A stretch of 54,790 nt of DNA from Cytophagales bacterium (GCA_013298985.1 JAAFJS010000009.1:1-54790); one strand, 5' to 3'; shown: positions 36,821 through 46,182, counted from the stretch's first letter. Numbers and translations are program-made. Notes: generated from the letters alone by a model not told the origin.

Positions 36821-38623
36821 TTACTTATTCCCCACCCACCTATTAAAAATCAGGCGTTGTTTTTCAGTAGGGCTATCCACTACTGTAATACTATAAGAAT
36901 TACTATTGTTGTTACCAAGCACAATTTCCAATGTTTTAATCAGCCCGTCGCGAGCAATGAGCAGGCTTACCTTATCTCCTACGTCTTTTTTACCAATATG
37001 CTGATTAAAAAGCCCAATACTGAGTCTTTTTCCATCAATCCCCAAGATTTCGTCATTGACGTTTAGCCCGTATTTGTAAGCGGCAGCCCCTCTTTTGGTA
37101 CTTCTGACAAAGATTTTTCCGCCTGTTTCTTCCAGTCTTGCACCCAGCGTAGCTTCTTCATCTTTTTCGATGTTCATCTTCAAACCTGCGTAGTTCAAAA
37201 AACGGTTATAATCAATAGTTTCAGTTCCATAAATGTACTTTTGAAAAAAATCTTCTAATTTTTCTCCTGCTACAGTTTCCACTGCTTTTTTAAACTCATC
37301 TTCCGTAAAAGGGCGATTGAGTTTTTTGTAATATTCTTGGTACATAAAGCGCATTACATCATCTAAGTTCTTGCTTCCGTTAGAGTTATGCAAAATGAGC
37401 AAATCAAACATGGCGGCAATACGCGCACCTGAACTATAATAATCAACCATTGTATTGCTTGAATTTTCATTGCGGCGATAGTGCTTTATCCATGCGTCAA
37501 AACTGGCTTCGGTGAGTGGCTGGACTTTGCCGCCTGTATTTTCATGGGTATTAATCATGTCATTCACAGCATTGACAAAGGCATAATCTGTGGTAAAACC
37601 TGCCCGCCGCGGAATCAGATTGTCGTAATAATCCGTAAAACCTTCAGCAACCCATAGCTGGCGTGTGTAGTTTTCATTGTCATAATCAAAACCTCCCAGA
37701 GGCGTGGGGCGTAGCCTTTTGACGTTCCAAAGATGGAAATATTCATGTGCCGCCAATCCTATAAAACTTGCATAACCTGCCTGAGTATCATAGCGTTGGC
37801 GTTCCACTATCAGCGAGGTAGAGTTCAGGTGTTCCAGCCCGCCGCCGCCTTGATTGACGTTATGCACAAAAAAAGTGTAATCTTTGCAAGGGTGTTCACC
37901 AAAAACCTTTGTAGCTTCCTCAGTAATTTTTTTCAGGTCGGTAGTAAGCTGAGTGGCATTATAGTCTGCTCCCTCGCCATACATCACCACGTAGTGCGGA
38001 ATCCCGTTTTGATTGTATTCCAAGATGTTGTGATTACCAATCTCGATAGGAGAATCTGCCAAAATATCAAAATTGGGGGAAGTGCGCGTCCATTTATTGT
38101 TGCCTATTTTTTCCAGACTTGTAGAGATTTGTTGCCACTTTGCTATGGGCTGAATCGTAACTGTGGAGGCTAAATTAACATAGCCATCAGGAAACATAAA
38201 AATACTCCCGCCATTCAAAAAAGCATGAGAATCATCAATAAAACTGGTGCGAACCGAATGTTCGTAGGCATAAACCTTATAGCTAAAAATCACATTTTCA
38301 GTTTTTTCCAAAAAAACTCGCCATGTGTTTTTGGTGATTTTTTGAACTTTTAGCGATTTGCCTGCGAGGTCTTTTGCTGTTTCTGCTTCCACATTTTTGG
38401 CAAACTCACGCACCAAATACGAGCCAGGAGTCCAAACAGGCATTTTGAAATCAATGTAGGCTTTTTTTATACCTTCTAACTTCATTTCCACCTCACAATA
38501 ATGCGTTTGTGGTTCAGGAATAGCTACAGTATAAGAAAGTTTTTGAGAAAAAGTGGCGAAAGAAACGCATAAGCACAAAGATAAAATGCTTATTTTTAAA
38601 ATGTTAGTGATATTTTTATTCAT
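36821..38623 (-). CDS. M61 family metallopeptidase with PDZ
   Basis: 600 residues with a signal peptide ending FATFSQ. The zinc-binding HEYFHLWNVKRLRP (~residues 289-302) and the Glu of WVAEGFTDYY (third ligand) are the M61 (glycyl aminopeptidase) signature. A PDZ domain at ~480-570 contains AAAYKYGLNVNDEILGIDG. Such proteins are periplasmic or exported and trim peptides. Upstream there is a possible TACATTTG -7 element (38717-38710). Confidence 0.9.
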   Translation of the reverse strand: MNKNITNILKISILSLCLCVSFATFSQKLSYTVAIPEPQTHYCEVEMKLEGIKKAYIDFKMPVWTPGSYLVREFAKNVEAETAKDLAGKSLKVQKITKNTWRVFLEKTENVIFSYKVYAYEHSVRTSFIDDSHAFLNGGSIFMFPDGYVNLASTVTIQPIAKWQQISTSLEKIGNNKWTRTSPNFDILADSPIEIGNHNILEYNQNGIPHYVVMYGEGADYNATQLTTDLKKITEEATKVFGEHPCKDYTFFVHNVNQGGGGLEHLNSTSLIVERQRYDTQAGYASFIGLAAHEYFHLWNVKRLRPTPLGGFDYDNENYTRQLWVAEGFTDYYDNLIPRRAGFTTDYAFVNAVNDMINTHENTGGKVQPLTEASFDAWIKHYRRNENSSNTMVDYYSSGARIAAMFDLLILHNSNGSKNLDDVMRFMYQEYYKKLNRPFTEDEFKKAVETVAGEKLEDFFQKYIYGTETIDYNRFLNYAGLKMNIEKDEEATLGARLEETGGKIFVRSTKRGAAAYKYGLNVNDEILGIDGKRLSIGLFNQHIGKKDVGDKVSLLIARDGLIKTLEIVLGNNNSNSYSITVVDSPTEKQRLIFNRWVGNK

Positions 38624-38810
38624 TTTTAAAAAGGTTAGATTAATTTGATTAGAGCCTTACGCAAAGGCGCGTGAGGTTTCAAAAATTCTTGTAAGGATAA
38701 TTTTTGAAGCAAATGTAAAAATTTTAGCTAAAAATCTGCTAAAAATCCGTAAAGTCTAAATTAATTAGTGCGATTTGGGCCTTATAGCGCAGAGGTGTGC
38801 GTAATTTATT

Positions 38811-40028
38811 TTATTTTATTTTTGTAACTATCACATTTACAATGTCTTTGGCTACCTCTATTTTGCTTTTCAGTGGAAAAGCATACATATTATTTTCCTT
38901 GTCTATGATGGTAATTTTGTTGGTATCATGCTCAAAACCAGCTCCTTGGTCTTGGAGAGAGTTGAGAATTATCATATCAAATTTTTTGCGTTGTAGCTTT
39001 TCGGCAGCATGGTTTAACTCATCATTGGTTTCTAAGGCAAAACCTACGTGCAGTTGGTGGGGTTGGAGTAATTTGCTTACTTCCTTGGCGATGTCTGTGG
39101 TTTTGACTAATTCGATGGTCAAATCATCTTCTTTTTTCTTGATTTTTTGGATTGCCTTTTCTTTGGGCGTATAATCTGCAACGGCGGCGCAGTGGATAAT
39201 AATGTCATTTTCAGGCACATAATGTACGGTAGCCTCGTACATTTGCGCGGCACTTTCTACGCCAATGCGTTGAATGTTTGCGTGTTTGATGTCCAAATTC
39301 GTTTTCCCACTCACCAAAGTAACTTTTGCGCCCTGTTCTGCCAATTCTTCTGCGATAGCATACCCCATTTTCCCAGAGGAGTTATTGGAGATAAAGCGCA
39401 CAGGGTCAATGTATTCTCGTGTAGCACCTGCGGTGAGGAGGGCTTTTTTTCCTACCAAACTTTGCGTAGGCTTGGTTTTTTCAGCCAAAGACATGAAAAA
39501 ATCAGCGAGAAAACTGATAATTTCTTCTGGTTCTGCCATGCGCCCCTTGCCAAAAAGTCCACTTGCCAGCTCTCCTTCCTGTGGTTCAATGATATGATTT
39601 CCAAACTGTTGTAATTTATGGAGGTTTGAAATGGTACTTGGGTGAACGAGCATATCTAAGTCCATGGCGGGGCAGATAAAAACAGGGCAACGCGCAGACA
39701 AATAACTCGCTAAGAGCAAATTATCGCAAAGTCCATTTGCCATTTTAGCAATAGTATTTGCACTCGTAGGGGCTATGAGCATCACGTCCGCCCACAAGCC
39801 AAGTGCTACGTGGTTGTTCCATTCACCAGTCTTATCTTTCTGAAAATCAATAAGTACGGGGTTTTTGGAGAGGGTACTCAGCGTCAAAGGCGTAATAAAA
39901 TCAGCCGCAGAGGAAGTCATGATGACCTTTACCTCTGCGCCTGCCTTCACCAATAAACGAATGAGATGGGCTGATTTGTAAGCGGCTATACTACCCGTTA
40001 CGCCCAAAAGAATTTTTTTATTTAGCAT
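38811..40028 (-). CDS. coaBC: Phosphopantothenoylcysteine decarboxylase / phosphopantothenate-cysteine ligase
   Basis: 405 residues, full length for the bifunctional enzyme. The N-terminal CoaC (flavodoxin-like) has [13 protein letters not shown], His in [11 protein letters not shown], and ICPAMDLDM. The C-terminal CoaB has GGxT-type [19 protein letters not shown] and [10 protein letters not shown]. It carries out two successive steps of coenzyme A synthesis. It starts 4 bases after the omega-subunit stop; order bamD-omega-coaBC is common in Bacteroidota, so the three genes probably form an operon. Confidence 0.94.
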   Translation of the reverse strand: MLNKKILLGVTGSIAAYKSAHLIRLLVKAGAEVKVIMTSSAADFITPLTLSTLSKNPVLIDFQKDKTGEWNNHVALGLWADVMLIAPTSANTIAKMANGLCDNLLLASYLSARCPVFICPAMDLDMLVHPSTISNLHKLQQFGNHIIEPQEGELASGLFGKGRMAEPEEIISFLADFFMSLAEKTKPTQSLVGKKALLTAGATREYIDPVRFISNNSSGKMGYAIAEELAEQGAKVTLVSGKTNLDIKHANIQRIGVESAAQMYEATVHYVPENDIIIHCAAVADYTPKEKAIQKIKKKEDDLTIELVKTTDIAKEVSKLLQPHQLHVGFALETNDELNHAAEKLQRKKFDMIILNSLQDQGAGFEHDTNKITIIDKENNMYAFPLKSKIEVAKDIVNVIVTKIK

Positions 40029-40031
40029 TGA

Positions 40032-40379
40032 TTACTCTTCAGAGTCAAGCAATATTTCTTCTTGGCGAATAGGTTGGATTTGCTCTGGCTCAGTAAATAC
40101 CAGTTTGCCTTCCATAAATTCGTCAATAGAAACGATAGTAGGTTTTGGCATTCTCTCATAAAACTTCGAAATCTCGATTTGCTCGCGATTCTCAAAAACT
40201 TCCTCTAAATTATCTACTGTAGAAGCAAAATCAGCCAGTTTGTTGGACAGTTCTTCTTTTTGTTTGGCAGATAACTGTCTTGCTCTTTTGGAAATGATAG
40301 AGATAGACTGGTAGATATTACCTGTCTTTGCCCCAATATCTGGAAGATTTCTCGTAATGATTGATGATGGAGATGGCAT
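40032..40379 (-). CDS. rpoZ: RNA polymerase omega subunit, Bacteroidota type
   Basis: 115 residues from the ATG at 40379, which gives the family start SSIITRNLPDIGAKTGNIYQSI. A longer frame to 40454 overlaps bamD and is not used. Conserved positions continue in ISKRARQLS and FENREQIEISKFYERMPKP. Omega assists assembly of the RNA polymerase core. It lies between bamD and coaBC, a stable arrangement in the phylum, and is probably co-transcribed. Confidence 0.87.
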   Translation of the reverse strand: MPSPSSIITRNLPDIGAKTGNIYQSISIISKRARQLSAKQKEELSNKLADFASTVDNLEEVFENREQIEISKFYERMPKPTIVSIDEFMEGKLVFTEPEQIQPIRQEEILLDSEE

Positions 40380-40453
40380 ATTTAAAAAAATTATTAATGT
40401 TTGATATAAAATATTAAATATTGTTTGTGATGTTTTCAAAGAAATCATCATCA

Positions 40454-41323
40454 CTAATTGGTATTTTGTGCTGTATTATTGATTTTCTTTTGAAGATTTT
40501 GCAAAGATAGTAATTTTTTCTGACTATTTTCTACAATAGCTTCAGCTCTTTTCAAAAATGTACTTTTAGGATATTTTTCAATAAATGTATTGTATAAGTT
40601 CAATACTTCCTCATAGCGTTCTTTTTGCTTGGTGTAGTAGCTATTTTGCGCCAAAAAATATTGTGCCTCTATCTTATGAAAAGCTGCTTCTTCTTGCAGT
40701 TTTGAGTCTGGAAAGTCCTTTCTAAAATTCTCGTAGGCAATTACAGACGCTTTGGAGTAATCATAACGATAGCCAATCAGTTTTTGGTATAATAGCCCCA
40801 AACTAAACGCTTTGGCTTCCAGCTTGGCGCGCAGTTCTAAAATCATTCCGCTTGCTTGCTGGGAATATTTGCTGGTAGGGTAGCGGTTAATGAACTCCTG
40901 AAAAGCATTGATGGCGGTGTCTGTATTTCCTTGGTCTAAATTGATAGTAGGCGAGTCCATGTACTGAGAATAGGCATACATATATAATGCTTCCTCCGCA
41001 AACTCACTGCGGTTATAGGTATCGTGAAAAGACTTGAACTTATCTGCACTCATAATGTACTGCCCCTGTTTGAAATAGCAATAAGCATGATAAAATCTTG
41101 CTTTTTCTGCCTCGACTGTCCCTACTAAGATGGGAATGAGGTCTTCAAACAATGCCCCCGCACGATAATAATCGCCTTTTTCGTAGTATTTGACGGCGGC
41201 ATCATAGCGCACGCGCCAGTCTGCACTTTTGACGATACGTTGGAATTTGCTACACGAAGAAAGCAAAAGTAAAAAAACGAAAACTTTGGTTATTATTTGA
41301 GCAGATAGCGCAGTTTTTCTCAT
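40454..41323 (-). CDS. bamD: Outer-membrane assembly lipoprotein BamD
   Basis: 289 residues with lipobox LLLLSSCSKF (Cys ~24). TPR-type helices follow, with the hallmarks YYEKGDYYRAGALFEDLIP, ARFYHAYCYFKQGQYIMSADKF, AINAFQEFINRYPTSKYSQQA and NFRKDFPDSKLQEEA. It is the essential lipoprotein of the Bam complex that inserts outer-membrane beta-barrels. First gene of the bamD-omega-coaBC cluster, with a promoter at 41365-41398. Confidence 0.92.
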   Translation of the reverse strand: MRKTALSAQIITKVFVFLLLLSSCSKFQRIVKSADWRVRYDAAVKYYEKGDYYRAGALFEDLIPILVGTVEAEKARFYHAYCYFKQGQYIMSADKFKSFHDTYNRSEFAEEALYMYAYSQYMDSPTINLDQGNTDTAINAFQEFINRYPTSKYSQQASGMILELRAKLEAKAFSLGLLYQKLIGYRYDYSKASVIAYENFRKDFPDSKLQEEAAFHKIEAQYFLAQNSYYTKQKERYEEVLNLYNTFIEKYPKSTFLKRAEAIVENSQKKLLSLQNLQKKINNTAQNTN

Positions 41324-41364
41324 TTATAATTTGTTTGGACTGTGATTATCAAATAAATCAATCA

Positions 41365-41398
41365 CAAATTTAGAAGTTTATTTTCAGATAATCAGCAA
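41365..41398 (-). promoter_or_regulatory. Promoter of bamD-omega-coaBC
   Basis: Minus strand TTG (41398-41396), 23-base spacer, TAAATTTG (41372-41365), 42 bases upstream of the bamD ATG. Confidence 0.45.
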
Positions 41399-41519
41399 GT
41401 TTTAACTTTTTTAAGATAAAATGCAAATAATCTAAGGCAATAAAGCGAAAATATCACTCTTTTTTATGGACTTGTATAAAATTACTTTATACCAGAGGTA
41501 GTTCATTCCCAAAATTTAT

Positions 41520-41527
41520 TATCTTTG
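41520..41527 (+). promoter_or_regulatory. -7 element for the SpoIIE gene
   Basis: TATCTTTG matches TAnnTTTG about 70 bases before the TTG start at 41598. No clear TTG at -33. Confidence 0.35.
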
Positions 41528-41597
41528 TTTTATGATTAACTTCTAAAATCTCCCTTTGAAAATCTAACATAACAAAAAACAACTCATTATCAATACT

Positions 41598-44192
41598 TTG
41601 CGCCTATTTTTACTTACATTTTTCTGCGTTGGCTTTATTATTCCACTTTCTTTTGCAGACAAAATTCTCACCATAAGTGATGACAAAGGAGAATATCCTG
41701 TGGGTAAGCAATTATTTTATTTGGAAGATTCCCTCAAAAGCCTCAGCGTTTACGACATTGCTTCGGGCAGATACGACCACCTTTTTAAGCAGGTAGAAAA
41801 TGTAAATACAAATTTTGGCTTTTCTAATTCTGCTTATTGGGTACGCTTGGAGATTGATAATCAGACGACAAGGCAGGAAAATTTTTTTTTGGAGATTAAT
41901 TATCCTCTGCTGGACAGTATAGAGCTTTACTACGACGAAATGGACGATTGGCTGGTGAAAAAATCTGGTGATTTCTATCCATTTAATAAACGAGAAGTCA
42001 AAAATCGCAATTTTGTCTTTTCTCTCAACATTCCTACTTGGGAAACCAAAATTTTTTACCTACGCATCTCCGCACAGGGGAGTACCTTGCGCCTGCCCAT
42101 GACCTTTTGGGAGGCAATAGAGTTTAGCGAGTATAACCACAATACGCAGTTTTTCTTTGGGATTATTTATGGAATTATTTTGCTGATAATCTTAGAAAAT
42201 ATTTATATCTTTTTGTCTATCAAAGACTTGACGTATTTATTTTATGTTTTTGCTATGCTGAGTTCCTTTTTCCTCATCACCATTCTCAACGGTCATGCTT
42301 TTGAGTATTTGTGGCCTGAAAATGTATGGATGCAAAATCATATTTTGCCTGTGGTGATGCTTTCCTTGGGCTTTTGGGCGGCAGTTTTTGGGCGAGATTT
42401 CTTGGAAATGAAGACTTATTCTAAGGTATTGGACAAAATATTGTGGAGTTTTGCACTTGTTTCTGTGGCGTTTATGCTGCCTTCTGTTATTCTTCCTTAT
42501 TTTATTGTTTCTGGTATTATTATTTTCATAGGCTTTTTTGAAGGAGTTACTTTATTGATTGCGAGCATTTTAGCAATGGTCAAGGGCAGTGTGTCTGCGC
42601 GTTATTTCTTTACGGGCTTTTCTTGCTATGCTGTTGGGTTATTGGTGTATGGTTTGAAAAATTTGGGCTTGGTCGAGCTGACCTTTTTTACAGATTATAG
42701 TATTCATATTGGCGCAGCTTTGCAGGTGATTTTGCTTTCTTTTGCTTTGGGGTCAAAATTAAAGGAATTTAAACGCAATCATTATGGCGCGCAACAGGAG
42801 GCGTTCAAACTGCAAAAAGAAATCAATGAGCAATTAGAGGCAAAAGTGTCAGCACGTACCCAAGAAATCCAAGAAAAAGCCTTTGCGCTCGAATCTTCTT
42901 ACAAAAATGTGGCTATTCTGAGCCGAATTGGGCAGGAAATTACTTCAACGTTGAGCATTGATGATATTTTTAATAAACTGTATGGCTATGTAAATGACTT
43001 GATGGACGCTTCTATTTTTGGCGTAGATATTTATTATCCTGATAAGCAAGAGATTGAATATAAGCTAAATATAGAACGCAATCAACGTTTAGCTTCCGAG
43101 ATTGTGCAGATGAGTGAAGAGAATAATTTTTCGGTTTGGGCTATCAAAAATCGGAAAGAAATTTTTATCAATGACTTGGACGCTGAATATGAAAATTATA
43201 TTACGAGCCTTGATGCCTATACTAATTTATCAGAAAAACCCTTGTCTTTGATTTATATACCTTTGCTCGTAGAGGAAAGAGTGCTGGGTGTGATGACAGT
43301 GCAAAGTTTTGAAAAACAGGCATATACATCACAGCATTTGGAAATTATGCGTACGCTGGCTTCCTACACCTCTATTGCACTTGACAATGCGGCGGCTTAC
43401 AATGAAATAGAAACGTCCAATCTCAAAATCACGCAAAGTATCCGCTATGCCAAGCGAATCCAAGATGCTATCCTGCCTGACCAAGAGTCGATTAAAAAGA
43501 ATTTTGAAGAACATTTTGTGCTTTATTACCCCAAAGACATCGTAAGTGGCGATTTTTATTGGTTTGCAGAAGTGGAAAGCCATACAAACGAGGCTGATTT
43601 GCTTTGTATTGCGGTGGTAGATTGTACGGGACATGGCGTTCCAGGTGCATTTATGACCATGATGGGCAATGATTTGCTTAATCAAATTGTGATAGAAAAC
43701 GAAATCATTAGCCCCGAACAAATTATCACAGAATTAGACAAAAAGGTAACAAAAAACCTCGATTCTCATCAAGAAAAACGCAATGACGGTATGGATATAG
43801 CCGTTGCTATCATTGACCGTACCCACAAACTGATTCATTTTTCAGGGGCAAAGCTACCTCTTTATCATATACATAACAGCGTGTTGGCGCAAATCAAAGG
43901 CAGTATTTTTCCCATAGGAAGCAAGCAATACAAGAATAATAAAATTTTTCAAAAACAGACTTTTTCTTACACCCCAGGCGACACCATTTATTTGTTCTCA
44001 GATGGTTTCCAAGACCAGTTTGGGGGCGAAAAAAACATGAAATATACCATCAAACGCTTCCGTCATTTCCTTAGCGAGATGTACGGAATGAGTTTGGACG
44101 AACAAAAAGAAATGCTCGAAAAAGAACTACAATATTGGAAAAATGGTAGCAAACAAACGGACGATATTCTCGTGATGGGTTTCAAACTCTGA
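41598..44192 (+). CDS. 7TM-DISM / GAF / SpoIIE (PP2C) phosphatase
   Basis: 864 residues. It begins at a TTG (41598): the frame has a stop at 41565-41567 and no ATG between, and this start gives a good signal peptide. Order: periplasmic 7TMR-DISM extracellular domain (~30-170), seven membrane helices (~185-390), coiled coil, GAF (~430-600), and a SpoIIE/PP2C-type Ser/Thr phosphatase (~625-864). Phosphatase metal residues are in VSGDFYW, VVDCTGHGVPGAFM, DGMDIAVAIID and DTIYLFSDGFQD. It probably dephosphorylates an anti-sigma factor antagonist or another partner; none is adjacent. The next gene starts 21 bases after the stop. Confidence 0.9.
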   Translation: MRLFLLTFFCVGFIIPLSFADKILTISDDKGEYPVGKQLFYLEDSLKSLSVYDIASGRYDHLFKQVENVNTNFGFSNSAYWVRLEIDNQTTRQENFFLEINYPLLDSIELYYDEMDDWLVKKSGDFYPFNKREVKNRNFVFSLNIPTWETKIFYLRISAQGSTLRLPMTFWEAIEFSEYNHNTQFFFGIIYGIILLIILENIYIFLSIKDLTYLFYVFAMLSSFFLITILNGHAFEYLWPENVWMQNHILPVVMLSLGFWAAVFGRDFLEMKTYSKVLDKILWSFALVSVAFMLPSVILPYFIVSGIIIFIGFFEGVTLLIASILAMVKGSVSARYFFTGFSCYAVGLLVYGLKNLGLVELTFFTDYSIHIGAALQVILLSFALGSKLKEFKRNHYGAQQEAFKLQKEINEQLEAKVSARTQEIQEKAFALESSYKNVAILSRIGQEITSTLSIDDIFNKLYGYVNDLMDASIFGVDIYYPDKQEIEYKLNIERNQRLASEIVQMSEENNFSVWAIKNRKEIFINDLDAEYENYITSLDAYTNLSEKPLSLIYIPLLVEERVLGVMTVQSFEKQAYTSQHLEIMRTLASYTSIALDNAAAYNEIETSNLKITQSIRYAKRIQDAILPDQESIKKNFEEHFVLYYPKDIVSGDFYWFAEVESHTNEADLLCIAVVDCTGHGVPGAFMTMMGNDLLNQIVIENEIISPEQIITELDKKVTKNLDSHQEKRNDGMDIAVAIIDRTHKLIHFSGAKLPLYHIHNSVLAQIKGSIFPIGSKQYKNNKIFQKQTFSYTPGDTIYLFSDGFQDQFGGEKNMKYTIKRFRHFLSEMYGMSLDEQKEMLEKELQYWKNGSKQTDDILVMGFKL

Positions 44193-44213
44193 TGCACCAA
44201 TTCATAAAAACAG

Positions 44214-44810
44214 ATGAACAAAATTCCTCTTTCTTTTTATCTCAATGCTGATGTAGTACAGGTAGCCAAGCAACTGATAGGTAAATACTTATGTACTTGT
44301 ATAGATGATGAACTCACGATTGGAAAAATTGTAGAAACAGAGGCATATTGCGGTGAAACAGACAAAGCCTGTCATGCACATTTTGGTATGACCAAGCGCA
44401 ATAAGGTCATGTTTGAGCAAGGCGGACTTGCCTATATTTACCTGTGCTACGGGATTCACCACTTATTTAATGTTGTTACTAACTCAGCAGGTTTTGCTGA
44501 TGCAGTTCTCATACGCGCAGTTGAGCCTGTAGAAGGTATTGAAATCATGCTCAAAAGACGAAAAATGACTCAATTAACGCATAGAATTACGGCGGGACCT
44601 GGCTCGGTGGCACAGGCATTGGGGATTACGACTAATCTCTATGGCACTGACCTCCAAGGAGATACGATTTGGCTCGCGCAGCAGTCCCAATCCATTGCGG
44701 AGTCAGTAATTGCCAGCCCTCGCGTGGGCGTGGGGTATGCAGCTGAAGACGCGCTACTGCCTTGGCGGTTCAGGATAGAAGGAAATAAGTGGTGCAGCAA
44801 GGCAAAGTAA
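44214..44810 (+). CDS. mpg: DNA-3-methyladenine glycosylase (AAG/MPG family)
   Basis: 198 residues, typical for bacterial AAG. The catalytic Glu is in VETEAYCGETDKA, the intercalating Tyr region is GLAYIYLCYGIHHLFNVV, and AVLIRAVEPVEG and RITAGPGSVAQALGI follow. It removes alkylated purines (3-methyladenine, hypoxanthine) to start base-excision repair. Probably transcribed together with the SpoIIE gene 21 bases upstream or from a nearby promoter. Confidence 0.93.
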   Translation: MNKIPLSFYLNADVVQVAKQLIGKYLCTCIDDELTIGKIVETEAYCGETDKACHAHFGMTKRNKVMFEQGGLAYIYLCYGIHHLFNVVTNSAGFADAVLIRAVEPVEGIEIMLKRRKMTQLTHRITAGPGSVAQALGITTNLYGTDLQGDTIWLAQQSQSIAESVIASPRVGVGYAAEDALLPWRFRIEGNKWCSKAK

Positions 44811-44920
44811 TAAACCGTTTTATTACGTAGTAACCTATTCCTATTTTTCTAACATTTATTGCCCAAAACTTGCAAGCCAGAAAAATACTAATTAGTTTTA
44901 CTTCACTCAATTTGTTGAAA

Positions 44921-44982
44921 GCACACGCACACGCACACGCACACGCACACGCACACGCACACGCACACGCACACGCACACGC
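44921..44982. repeat. (GCACAC)n hexanucleotide microsatellite, about 10 units
   Basis: 62 bases of perfect GCACAC repeats end in GCGTGAAA. They lie in the 312-bp gap between mpg and the LuxR-type gene, at the boundary of the AT-rich island. Repeats of this size are prone to slippage. The gap holds no other supported gene. Confidence 0.97.
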
Positions 44983-45122
44983 GTGAAACAAGGCAAGGGA
45001 AACACAAGGCAGCGTTATTAACTCTGTATTGTAATAGGGCTTTCCATAAGAAGTGAATAAAATTGGGTCGTGGACTTTTACAGTTTATTATTTATTTTTT
45101 GCAACACAAAAACAACATTTTT

Positions 45123-45362
45123 ATGCATTTATTTGAAGACCAAGAAGGCGAAGACCAAGAACCCAAACCGCTCACTGCCCAAGAGCAAAAAATAATAGAG
45201 ATAATGGGCAAAGGCATACTGAGCAATGCCCTCATTGGCAACCAGTTAAACCTCAGCCCACACACCGTCAAAAACCACAAGGAGAATATCAAGAAGAAGC
45301 TAAAACTAAAAACTTGCCCCGAACTGCTGGAGCTGGCGGTAAGTTTACGAGAAAAAGGTTAA
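45123..45362 (+). CDS. Small LuxR-type (GerE) HTH regulator
   Basis: 79 residues from the ATG at 45123; a TTG at 45063 adds 20 residues that do not look conserved. The protein is almost only a GerE helix-turn-helix: PLTAQEQKIIEIMGKGILSNA .. LNLSPHTVKNHKENIKKKLK. It has no receiver or sensor domain, so its control must come from expression or partners. Directly downstream are a 10-bp palindrome and a promoter for the secreted peptides, so it is the obvious candidate regulator of the cassette (inference). It is preceded by the hexanucleotide repeat. Confidence 0.85.
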   Translation: MHLFEDQEGEDQEPKPLTAQEQKIIEIMGKGILSNALIGNQLNLSPHTVKNHKENIKKKLKLKTCPELLELAVSLREKG

Positions 45363-45405
45363 AATTAGTAACTTGTTACTAATTGAAAATGAGCAAATTA
45401 GTAAC
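45363..45405 (+). promoter_or_regulatory. Palindromic candidate operator plus extra half-site
   Basis: AATTAGTAAC (45363-45372) and GTTACTAATT (45375-45384) form a perfect 10-bp inverted repeat with a 2-base centre. A third half-site AATTAGTAAC is at 45396-45405, 33 bases (three helical turns) from the first. The site starts right after the LuxR-type stop codon and lies just upstream of the promoter at 45415, a position where a bound regulator would act on it. Which protein binds is inferred. Confidence 0.7.
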
Positions 45406-45414
45406 TTATTCCTA

Positions 45415-45445
45415 TTGACATTGTGTTTTATTTTGCTTTACTTTG
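45415..45445 (+). promoter_or_regulatory. Promoter of secreted peptide cassette
   Basis: TTG (45415-45417), 21-base spacer, TACTTTG (45439-45445), which is one base short of TAnnTTTG. The ATG of the first peptide is 80 bases downstream. Confidence 0.6.
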
Positions 45446-45525
45446 TAGCGCACTTTGGTACTTCGCGAAGGTATTATTGTAATCGTTAGTTTTTCGTATT
45501 TTCAAACGCTTAAATCTTAAAAATC

Positions 45526-45732
45526 ATGAAAAGTAAACTTAAGAAAATTGGGTTTTTATTTACTTTCGTGCTTATTATCAGTATTAGCATGATAAATAGT
45601 ACAGAAGCCCAAAAAGAACCTGCTGAGGTTAAAGAGGGAGTATGGAAGGATACGAGTCACCTTCCTAATCCACCATGGCCTCAATGTGATTGTAGCCAAT
45701 GTCCCAATATAACTACTTGTTATTGTACCTAA
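45526..45732 (+). CDS. Small secreted Cys-rich peptide 1
   Basis: 68 residues with a signal peptide (MKSKLKKIGFLFTFVLIIS..STEA) and Gln as predicted first mature residue (QKEPAEV). The mature ~40-residue peptide ends in a Cys cluster: PQCDCSQCPNITTCYCT has five Cys, ending CxC. Peptide 2 (45947) has the same layout: MKSKL start, A-QK junction and a C-terminal CxC .. CxC, so they are paralogues or functional equivalents. I do not recognise a named family; it is not a NVEALA peptide by motif, though it sits in a comparable setting with a beta-propeller lipoprotein. Export by Sec is expected. The function is unknown. Confidence 0.75.
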   Translation: MKSKLKKIGFLFTFVLIISISMINSTEAQKEPAEVKEGVWKDTSHLPNPPWPQCDCSQCPNITTCYCT

Positions 45733-45946
45733 TTAGCTTTTATCAGCAATTTCTGCTTTGGCATAAAGGTAAACTTTGTGATTTTGTTGAGTCAAAATTT
45801 GTGTATTTTAGGATATTTTCAAACAAAAAAAGCAAAAGTTTATTTCGTTTTTTCAATGGAAAAAGAGGATGCTTTGCCACAGGATTTCCAAAGCAGGAAT
45901 TGCTAAATTTTTATCAATTTCATAACATTTAAAACTCATTTTTATC

Positions 45947-46159
45947 ATGAAGTCAAAACTAATCAAGCTAATGTTTGCTTTATTGCTCACAATAAGTGGA
46001 GGAATAGGAGGCATCAGTGTTTTGCCTGTAGCCAACAGTGTGTATGCACAAAAGCAACCACCAGAATCAAAGGATGGAAAAAAGGGAGAACTCAATGGAT
46101 TGCCTACTTGTGAGTGTAGTACTACACCACTAACTCCTGATTGTACTTGCCTTCTTTAA
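45947..46159 (+). CDS. Small secreted Cys-rich peptide 2
   Basis: 70 residues. Signal peptide MKSKLIKLMFALLLTISGG .. VYA with predicted mature start QKQPPESKDG (36 residues). It ends CECSTTPLTPDCTCLL, a C-x-C-x8-C-x-C arrangement with four Cys. It is 214 bases after peptide 1 and 24 bases before a MITE-like element. No separate promoter was identified. Mature peptides of both genes share QK.P..x(K/V)(E/D)G and the terminal CxC, supporting a common role. Confidence 0.75.
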   Translation: MKSKLIKLMFALLLTISGGIGGISVLPVANSVYAQKQPPESKDGKKGELNGLPTCECSTTPLTPDCTCLL

Positions 46160-46182
46160 GAGAGGGGGCGTAATATGTAAGT

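Noticed and set aside
40380-40454. N-terminal extension of the omega subunit
   Set aside because: Family members start at the MPSPSS-type position; the extension reaches the end of bamD.
44807-44826. Hairpin GTAATAAA / TTTATTAC after mpg as a terminator
   Set aside because: The stem is weak and no T-tract follows; it also starts inside the last codons.
44770-44991. Minus-strand ORF with a run of alternating Ala-Cys-like residues
   Set aside because: It is the translation of the GCACAC microsatellite and the end of mpg; no start context, and composition reflects the repeat only.
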